Assembly (NCBI RefSeq): GCF_003945595.2
Contig: NW_024103862.1
Coordinates: forward strand, 62,001 to 126,000
Direction of reading: 5' to 3'
DNA: 64,000 nt
Origin: Pipra filicauda
Lineage: Eukaryota; Chordata; Aves; Passeriformes; Pipridae
Every line of letters begins with the position of its first letter. Position 1 is the stretch's first letter. Position numbers and translations under genes: made by a program. Positions 50,513-64,000 of the stretch are shown here, piece by piece. Under the pieces are notes generated by a model. The model saw nothing but the letters and a program-made list of their open reading frames with translations, was not told the origin of the DNA and did no database searches.

Positions 50513-51373
50513 CTTCCTGCTTTTCCAAATAAATTTCCAAAAGTTATTTTGTTCACTTTTAAAAAATAAGATAAAATCTGATAACATTCTCTATAGCCCA
50601 AGGAATAAAAGTAGTAAAATAAATAGAAATAGAAGCCAGTACTGCTTAATTTGTATGTCTTTTTTTTTTTTTGACAGTTGTACATGTGGAGGGTGACCTA
50701 TATCCAAATGGCTAACAAGTGCTGCATTGTAGATAGATTGGGAAGACTATTAATGGAGTAAATCAATGTAACTTTCTAACAGTAATTATGCTTGATATGG
50801 AAATCTTTTCCTATAGTCATGATCTGATGTCATGATTACAGAATTTGCTCTGTTAGCGAACCTCTAATCTCCGTAAGTGGGAACCATGAACCTTTAATTC
50901 TACCACCCAAAAATTACTTTGCCTCTGTACCTCTCAACCACTCTCAGGCCATGATGCTGGGGTTACCTCAGCATGGTCTGTGTCTGAAGATCCTATTACT
51001 GTGAATTTTCTCTTGAAGTGGTAATTAATCTAGGTGTATCACATAGTTTATCTGGTTTAGTATACCCTGAGTTTGCTGCCACGGGGGTGAATTTTCTGTG
51101 TCTAGTCTGACATCCAGTTCAGACAGCTGAATAGTCCTAATAGAGTCAACATATAAGCTTCAATTTAAGAATGCTCTTTATGTCATTTGTTCACCAGAGT
51201 GCTCATGATGAGGTCAGGATATTGACTGAATTATATCTTGAGCTGCCTGGAATCAGCATGGTTCATTGTTTTATCCCATTTGCAGGAATGCCACAATTAT
51301 TGAGTGGGCTACCTTTGACCTCTAGCTCATGGGGTAAGTAAAAGCCATCTGTGTAACACTGAGGCAAGAGTTT

Positions 51374-51380
<7 letters not shown>

Positions 51381-51409
<29 letters not shown>
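51381..51409. repeat. A29 homopolymer
   Basis: Twenty-nine uninterrupted A residues. No poly(A) signal lies in the 30 bases before it and the preceding sequence resembles no SINE or processed gene I know, so retroposition is not supported. Confidence 0.95.
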
Positions 51410-51412
<3 letters not shown>

Positions 51413-52039
51413 TTGAGTCAATATTCCAAAATAATCATCCCAATCAAGACAATATGGGAGCTAGTGACATAAATTTCTAAGTTTGGAAATGGGGAATGGC
51501 CATAGACTTCTTCAGTATTATCTGCCCAGGCCTTGAAGACCCGTTTGTTTAGCAGTAGTGAGAGAAGATGAAATGTAAGACTTACTTTCTTGTGAAGGAA
51601 AAAAGTGCTTTTCCTCCATCCCACTCAAAACACTTAATGTTTTTGTTACAGTTTTTGTAAGAGTGTATTTTTCAGATACTAACGAGGAATAAAAGAAATA
51701 TAAAATAGCATGACATAAAGCAGAAACATACAGTGAAAAAAAAATTCTGCAATGGTAATCATGTCACAGCATAATATATGTTTGGTATACGAGGCAATCT
51801 TAGTGAATTGGGTTTTTTTCCCTGGAGTTTTAATGTCTTTTTTCTTTACAAATGTTAATTTGAGTTAGTCTTAATTTGTCATTAATTTTTTATTTTGCTG
51901 TTATAGACATTGTGCCTAAAGTATACACAAATAAATGGAACATCACCCTTGCTATTGCTCTTTAGTTTTAAAATGAACTGTGTTATGCTATGATATCTTA
52001 AAATTTATCCAAGTTCACCACCTAAGAATTGAAGCAAAA

Positions 52040-52150
52040 AATCACAGAATTATTTAGGTCAGAAGGGACCTTCAAAGATCACCTAGACAGCCTCCGCACC
52101 ATGGGTGGGGACATCTTTTACCAGATCAGGTTGCTCAAAGCCCTGCCCAA
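52040..52150 (-). mobile_element. CR1 LINE 3' end fragment, short
   Basis: AATCACAGAATTATTTAGGT is followed by CAGAAGGGACCTTCAAAGAT and, at the other end, AGATCAGGTTGCTCAAAGCC. This matches an inverted CR1 3' UTR and the last ORF2 codons. Only about 110 bases survive, the shortest of the copies here. Confidence 0.88.
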
Positions 52151-55100
52151 TAGGAAATGTCCACTTGAAACCAAATGTAGAAAATAAGCAGATGTAAGGA
52201 AATGAAACATTATCTCCAAGCACTTAGAAACAGTATTACTGGGACTTACAGGGATTACATCTCACCTAAGAGAAAGTACCTGCCACAGCAATGATTTCCA
52301 ATAATGATCAAAATTAATCCTTGGGCTGACAGCCAACACAAATCCTATACATAGTTTAAAAGCTTAAATAGACAGTTAAGTGGGACTCTACATTAGTAGC
52401 AGTGTGGTTACAGGGCTGATCTACACTCAGGAGTGAACTTAGCACAGATTGGAGTATTACTTTAGTGCTGGCTGAAGGAAGGAATAGGAAACAAGGCTTC
52501 CCTTTCCCTGTATCACTTCCCTAAATCCCACATGATTTTCCTGGAAGTTCTGTTATCTGTGTTCTGCCCCCTCTTTGTTTATGATGTCTGTCGGAGAAGT
52601 TACCAGCTGAGGAGGTATAATTTACCTGCTGATGCATGGAATTAAAGCCAAGATATATGCTCAGGAGACAGCAATTTTCCATCCATGGATGGTTGAAATT
52701 TCAACTGTTAAATGAATCCCAACTAGATTAGTCAGAAAGGCTACTTGGTTTCTTTTAAACTACAGAGTTTGAAACTGAGTCTCTTGCTATGAAGCAGCAG
52801 CATTTTTTTTAAGAAATAAGCAGTTTACATTACATCACCTGCTGAAGATTAAATATTTTATGCACCTTTGCTTAATGTTTGCTTGTGACATTGGAAGATA
52901 ACAGATTTTCTGTTGAAAAGCTTCAAGCACCTGCTTGTATTTTCTGAAAGAATTCTTAACTTTCATTAAATGTGGACTGAAAATGAGCCACTTGGGCAGC
53001 AGCTTTTCTGCCATTCTCAGTTTCCAAGCTGTGAATTCACAAATACTGAAACACTCTCAGAAATTCACTGATTTTAAAACCTGTACACCCTGTCAAACAG
53101 TCTCAGATTTTCTATTTGTTTGTAAATGACTATAAAGATACAGATTAATTTCTTTAATGCCTGGTACATTTGACTCACTTTATGGATTAAGAATCTCCAA
53201 GTAGTTAGAAAGGGCTATGTTTCAGCTGTCAAAAAAAAAATTGATTTTTTTTTTTGGTCAGGCTTTCTTTTATTGATTGGCAGCTTAACATTTATCAGCT
53301 AGAACAGTTTATGGGTGCCATTTTGTGAATTGATATTTTAGAGGTCAAGCTAATGCACCAAGTAGTTTTGTTTGCATTTCTAAAACTGATCTTTGCTGGG
53401 CCATCATTATCTCCTTTTACCTGCTTTCAGAGCTCAGAATGTAATACACGCAGTGAAAAGTAACTATGAAAATCTCTTGTTACAGCCTTTACCCATAGCT
53501 TCTGAACAATAATTTATTTTTTTAAAAGCGGAAAGTGCTGTGATGACATCTCTTTGGGGTTTTTTGCTCTTTCCTTTCTACCTGAATCCAGCAGCCTTGA
53601 AATATGAACAGGACCGTCTAGTTAAGTATCTCTAAACATGCCCATCAAGTCAAGCAATTTTTTTTTAATCATTCCAAGAACCAAACATAACAGTATTCCA
53701 GAAATGAAAGAATTTATTAATGAGCTGTTTCTACTAATCACATGACAAATTCTTACATTTTAAATGTGTCAGCAACATTTATCAAGCTGTTTCCCTATGC
53801 AAATTTGCCATTTTTCGGTGCCGTTGGCTGTGAACTAGCCAAGCACAAGCACTGAAATAGTGTATAATATTAAAAACTCAAAGACAAAAACGGAGGAAAA
53901 ATATTAAAAAACTCTCAAAAGCAAAGAAAGCTGAGACACCAGTGCCATGGACATCACAATTTATTCCCACAGTTGTGATAACAAAGCATTACCTTGCAAT
54001 GCTTGATATACACTAACCCATTAATCTGTATTCCTACTCAACAAAGAGCTACTGAAGTACATGAGAGTGAATATGTGTGTGACAACTGGCATTTCTTAGA
54101 CCTTATAATTGTTAAAAACACTTGATAACAGTGTGCAATCTCTGGTATTGTTTCACAAAGACAGCCTCGGTTGTTTCCTGTGACTCTGTATTTATAATTA
54201 TATTTTCATTAAACTGAGCTGTCTGTTAGCTGCTGATTTCACAAGTTGTTTTCAGGTTGCAGCTGAAAATTTTCTAAACTAGTATCAAGGATGGACATGC
54301 AAAGCCAAAAGACAAATGCCTTGTCAACTGGAAATAATGTTCCAACAAGTCTGCATTTAAAGGGTAAAAAACCTATGGACAGTAAAACAGAAGATTACAA
54401 AGGCAGATTTCTTACTGCTACTTACTGTTCGCCATTTTCATTGCTCCAAGTGGAAGTGGGATGAAGTTTATTAAAATGCACAGACATTGTACATGCTGTG
54501 TGGGTTACAGTACTACCAATACCCATTAGAGTAGATTTAATAGCTGATCAGGAAGATGATTTGAATGAAGAAAAGTTATTGCTTTTATTTTAAATCCAGA
54601 TCTGTTCACAGAAGCAGATTTCTTCACTGAACTGATGAGGTGGTAATCTGGGTGATGGGCAGAGGGGAGAAAAGAGAGGAGGGTGCTTGACTGGAGGCAT
54701 CTTTTCATTTGAATCTTTGACAACTGGAACAACCTGGCTGCCTGTGGTCCTACTTAAAATAATACATATGACTTATAGATAATATTTTAAATTAATATGA
54801 TTGACGTTTGATTTAGATTGTTTCTAGAACCACGAGGTAAAACTGTCTCTGTTGCCTGTTAAAAAATATTAGTCCTTAAGTGGCATTCTAATCAAGTAAC
54901 AACAAAATTTGTTTTTCAGGCTGTAAGTCCATGGGGACATAGGTTATGCACTGTTTTGTACAGTATCTGGCATGACTGTTCTTCTACCAGGCACAAACTT
55001 CTCTGTGCAACTGCAATATCAATGTATGTTTGCAATTTCCTCACTCAACTCCAACATCCTACTTTCATGTTAAAATTACTGGTATGAGGGTTAAGGCAAA

Positions 55101-55191
55101 TTAGTTATCTTATTGTCCTTAAATATAGTTGAAAAGATCTTTTATTTCCCCTTGCTTTACCTTAAAGAAAGTAAAGAAAGTCAGAGGTTTT
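52151..55191. other. NKAIN3 intron just before the exon
   Basis: Unassigned sequence with T-rich runs near 53.2-53.7 kb. An octamer ATGCAAAT (POU-type site) lies at 53797-53804 in a stretch without simple repeats. The preceding NKAIN3 exon, which should encode the second and third membrane segments, is not here. Confidence 0.6.
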
Positions 55192-55216
55192 CACACTTTT
55201 TCCCTCTCTCTCCTAG
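55192..55216 (+). promoter_or_regulatory. 3' splice site (polypyrimidine tract and AG) of the NKAIN3 exon
   Basis: A pyrimidine-rich run of about 22 bases ends in CCTAG directly before the first codon of the exon. This is a strong acceptor of the usual vertebrate kind. The A at 55193, in TTTCAC, is rather near for a branch point, and the real one may lie among the A's at 55160-55180; I cannot decide. Confidence 0.9.
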
Positions 55217-60120
<4,904 letters not shown>

Positions 60121-60718
60121 TCACAAAATCACACAGAAGGGCTGAGGTGGGAATGGACCTCTGGAAGTCATCTGATCCAACCCCCTCACACTCAAGTGGG
60201 TCAGCATAAAGCAGTCTTCCCAGGACTGTGTCCAAACAGCTTTTGAATATGTCCAAGGAGAGAGACTCCATAACCTCTCTGGACAACCTGTGCCAGGGCT
60301 TGATAACCCTCTGACTGAAAAAGTGTTTTCTGTTCTGTAGGGGACCTCCAGTATTTCAGTTTGTGCTCTTTGTCTATAGTCCTGGCACTGGGCACCATCC
60401 TCATTACACCCTCCATTCAAGACCTGGACCCGACGCTGCAGTTGTGGCATCACCAGTGCTGAACAGATAGACAGGATCACCTCCCTTTATCTGCTGGCAA
60501 TACTTTACCTAATGCAGCCCAGGATGTCATTTGCCTTCATTGAGGCAAGAACACATTGCTGACACATGTTCAACCTGATGTTCACCACAACCCCCAAGTC
60601 TTTTTTTTTTGGTGAACTGCTTTCCAACTGGGTGGCCCCTATCATTTCGGTGCAGAGGGTTGTTCTTCCCAAAGTGCAGGACTTTGTGCTTCCTCATTGT
60701 TGAACTTCATGAGGTATG
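60121..60718 (-). mobile_element. CR1 LINE 3' fragment, longest copy (about 600 bp)
   Basis: It begins TCACAAAATCACACAGAAGG and runs through TGGAATGGACCTCTGGA-type 3' UTR-like sequence, then inverted ORF2 text: AGAGACTCCATAACCTCTCT, GGACAACCTGTGCCAGGGCT, TGGCATCACCAGTGCTGA, and far upstream GTGCAGGACTTTGTGCTTCC. The tail and the wording differ from the copies at 12.6 and 24.1 kb, suggesting a different CR1 subfamily. A T10 run at 60601-60610 appears inserted. Several stops and frame changes break ORF2. Confidence 0.92.
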
Positions 60719-63700
60719 TTATGCTAAAAAAAATTAATTAATTATATTTCTAGCTCTTACCTCATATTCTGTAAAAATGGTCATTAACTGTCCAAAAGAT
60801 TCATAATTATTGATGTACATTGATGCTGAACACTTAAAACCCTCATTGTTAGTATTTTGAGACTTGTCATCCGTACATTTGCAGGTTCTTCTATTTTAAT
60901 TAATCAGGCACAGTGATTTCAAATGGCCTTGTCCTTTCTCGTTAGATTTAGTTAGACCTCATTATTCATGGTAGTGCGTAGGTAGTAAAATACACAAGTA
61001 TATTTGTCTAATTACCAATCTCGGTCAATAAAGCAACTATGTGAAACAAGATCAAGATAAATCTGTGGTTTTCCATCTCAGTTGTCGGTCCAAGGATGTT
61101 TGATTTTTCGAGTAGCTCATTTAACAGGAACTGAAACCACTGATAATATAGCTGTTTGCATGCTCATTTATTCATTAACTGTTATTATATGGATTTGTGA
61201 AAAAGAGGTAGGCAACTTCTGCAGCAGAGCTGGCTAAGGGTGAGGGTATAGCAGACAACAGTTCAAGCATTAGCAACATAGTAGTGCCTTCACCTTGTCA
61301 GTTAATCTATATGAGAACTTAATTGTTTTAGACATTTTGGGGTATATGATATAGAGTTGTTTTCCATTTTACATGAAAATTACTATGACAATTTTTTTAT
61401 TGTACAAAAATGTTAATGAAATTCTGGGCAGGTATTCTGAAATACTTTTCTTTATCCAAAAATATTTCTAGTAAAAATAAAACTCAGTAGTTAATTTGAA
61501 TTTTTATGGAGCTCAGTATTTCAGTGCAAACTATGATGGAACACTGGAGATAAAGGGAGATCTGGAAAATATTTAGGGTTTTTTTCCTCCTTAAACTTCT
61601 CATAATTACCAAACTCATGTCAGAAACAGTGTAGTAGACTATACGTCTGCAACTTAGTTACTGTAATTCTCAGATAGACACTTTCATTTCGTGTCATTTC
61701 TGGTGTTCTCAAATTAACCTGACCTAGCACTGAACAGGGAGATGCAGCTGCACAGTGCACAGTAAACTCAGTGGTCACTAATCCCAATACAAGGCAACAT
61801 CTCTGCAAATAAGCAGGAGAGGTGCTGGAAGAGGTAAAAACAGGTTAAAGTGCCTCAGCAAACCTATGTGCCTACATGCTGTCTTTAGAGCTGGGCAGAA
61901 TGCTGAATGCTGCACTAGGAAGTTGGAAATTATAAGAGAATAAAGTGGAAAGTGTAACAAAGATTATCAATCAAAACATTTTTTTTTTTTAGAGAACGCA
62001 AAAATCAAATATTTTTCTTTAAGAAAAGTAGAAGCAGTGTTTGCTTTGAATTTTAGAGGTATTTTATTGACTATATTGTTGGAAGCCATTAACAGTTTGA
62101 CGGGCTACTGGGACACCAAAGATCCTGGAGATTCAGAAAACTGGAGCACGTTGCTCCCTAGTTGTCTTCAGGACACTGAAGCCTCTCAGGACACTCACAA
62201 GATTTCAGCAGCCTCTGTGGCAATCAGTGCATGACAGTTTACTCAGAAGGTGGAATCAAATTTGCACCTTTCTGCCAAGCTGCAATTCAGTGCAAAGGTT
62301 TTGCTGCATTGCCAGCAGTATGCAGCACCAAGTCTGCTCCAGCTGCAAAGTTGATAAACTAGCCAAGGAAATTAACTCCTTCTCTAGACTAAGAGTTTAC
62401 ATGGTGATTGATAGCTCTGGCCAGATAGGCTTGACTTTGCTGAATTTATTTTTTTTATTTCCAAAAACCACATTTCTCTAATTGATTTTTACATGCAGAT
62501 ATGCTTTTAAATAATGGAAAGGTATTTTACTAGGAGGGTTTGATTCCTTAATCTGCACATGTAGTGTAAAGGACACAGGCAAACCAGAGGTGAGCCTTCC
62601 TGAGTTAAGTCTTGCTGAGCCTAACAGCAATAGATCTGTGCTCGCTCATACTCATCAGGATGATCCTTTCTGCTTATTGTAGTTGATACCCATGTGCCCA
62701 GACTTTCTTATATGGGGGAAAAATATTCACTGATTAAAACCCACCTCTGTGTGAGCTGCAACTGACAGGACATTTTTCTTTTAATCATGTACTGAATCCA
62801 CAGCCTAGCTCTTCCATTAAAATTTGTTGCCTGAATGTGACCTGACTACAGAAAGAATTTTTTTTCTCTCAGCTATGGTTTCTGATGATTTGCAATGCTT
62901 TCTGTTTTGCCCTGGGGAACTAGGAGAATCCAGAGCAGGGATTTCACGAAACAAGTAGTGAAACAACTCATACTTCTTAAGCTTTGAGAGAATGATTTGA
63001 TTTTCACCAAGGGAGGAAGTCAAGATGCATATATGCTTCTCTCAGAACTACCCACAAAAACAGACAAGCTTTTCTGAGAAAATATATTTTGATATAGGAA
63101 GATTGCAGTGCAAAGTTTTAAAAACCCTGCATTCTTTAAATGCTACCTTCATAGATTTTGTAGCTAAAGCTTCTCGCCCAAATTCTCTAATAAATCTGCT
63201 AATTTTTTGATTGTTCCACGTTCACCATCTAGTATTATAGAAACTGTTGAAAAATTTGTTTCCCTTATTTTTTTTCAAAGTAGAGAGGGGAATCCCACCG
63301 GCAGATGTGAGGTCTAGCACAGGATGTGTTTTCCTGGCACCTGCATAGGTGACAAGTTTGAAAACAGGGCATGGTGGACTAGTTAAGGGGTAGTTCTATC
63401 CTTTGCCATAAATACTCTCTTAGCTCCTATCAGCTCTCTCACGAAAGGTGATGGGCGTGGAAACAGCCCAGTTCATGCAAAATTCTGACACGTTGTGTAG
63501 GCAAAGACACTGAGCTTCTGCTACTTCAGTGCCTGCCAGAGGACATGGCTGCCACAACACTCTTCATTCACAGATTAGGTGTATGTGTAGCTCTGTGGGG
63601 GAGGAATGAAAGCACGTAGGGATTATAGCCCATGAAACTCATTCACACAACGTACCAGAGAGCAGAGTTGGGAAGACACTGCAGTATACCAAGAGAGATC

Positions 63701-64000
63701 AATAAAAAGTTTATACATGAGTGCAGTCAAGATGAATGTTGATAAGTACCTAAGAAGTGATGCTTTAAAATATCACAGTAATAATTGACATAGAGTTACC
63801 TGATGAAGTTGCCTTCTTTTCAGTTTGAATTTTTCCATGGTTGTCAGGCTTGCCTAATACACTTGCCTTTTAATACACTTGCCTTTTTGTACACTTTTAT
63901 AGAACAAAGAAGTGAGTCTCATGTCATGGAAAGAAAACCAACAAACACAGATGAGAAGGACAGGGTTTGAAGTTGAGGTTAGGAATAAGCATCTGTAAGG
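60719..64000. other. NKAIN3 intron, unassigned DNA to the window end
   Basis: Nothing is recognised beyond short T/A runs and a 16-base tandem duplication near 63.87 kb. No NKAIN3 exon is seen before the end of the window. Confidence 0.6.
63855..63886. repeat. Exact 16-bp tandem duplication
   Basis: TAATACACTTGCCTTT occurs twice back to back. A partial third copy (GTACACTTTT) follows at about 63889. Confidence 0.92.

Larger units (their letters stand above)
45551..52039. other. NKAIN3 intron, AT-rich, simple repeats
   Basis: There is no exon or recognised transposon here. It holds a TA tract at 46299-46313, a very AT-rich stretch at about 47250-47345, a cluster of small tandem duplications at 50421-50512, and an A29 run at 51381-51409. 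The frame at 49586-49984 (+) shows no family motif. Confidence 0.6.

Noticed and set aside
60121..60480. 119-codon frame on the - strand
   Set aside because: It lies inside the CR1 fragment and is not in a continuous ORF2 frame.

Overview
The window looks like nuclear DNA of a bird. CR1 LINE 3' ends recur on both strands, there are two ERVL-type solo LTRs of avian kind, overall composition is AT-rich and CpG-poor, and almost nothing codes. One LTR type (45.3 kb) is one I associate with non-galliform birds such as passerines, so a neoavian host is my guess. The host lineage is inference, not proof.

The only host coding sequence I can support is one internal exon on the + strand at 55217-55414. 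It has a polypyrimidine tract plus AG before it, 66 in-frame codons, and GTAAGT after it. Its product matches the Na+/K+-ATPase-interacting (NKAIN) family, best NKAIN3 from memory of the paralogues. The 55 kb before it and the 8.6 kb after it are therefore intron of this gene. I see neither the preceding exon (transmembrane segments before the loop) nor the following one (rest of the last membrane segment).

The introns hold seven CR1 fragments: + strand at 3.9 and 17.2 kb; - strand at 12.6, 24.1, 36.4, 52.0 and 60.1 kb. The 12.6 kb copy keeps about 90 open codons of the ORF2 C-terminus. The two solo LTRs (5153-5856, + sense; 45275-45545, - sense) are each bounded by perfect 5-bp target duplications (GTGGT and AGCAC) and share the 3' terminal bases CCATGACA. 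The first carries a perfect 16-bp stem near its middle. The remainder is simple repeats, a few short hairpins, small tandem duplications, and unassigned unique DNA with some stretches that could be conserved non-coding elements.

I found no RNA gene, CRISPR array, operon or new multi-gene system. The most useful second looks are the LTR hairpins, the short second LTR, the structured 8.3-8.5 kb segment, the CpG-retaining block beside the second LTR, and the slippage cluster at 50.4 kb.
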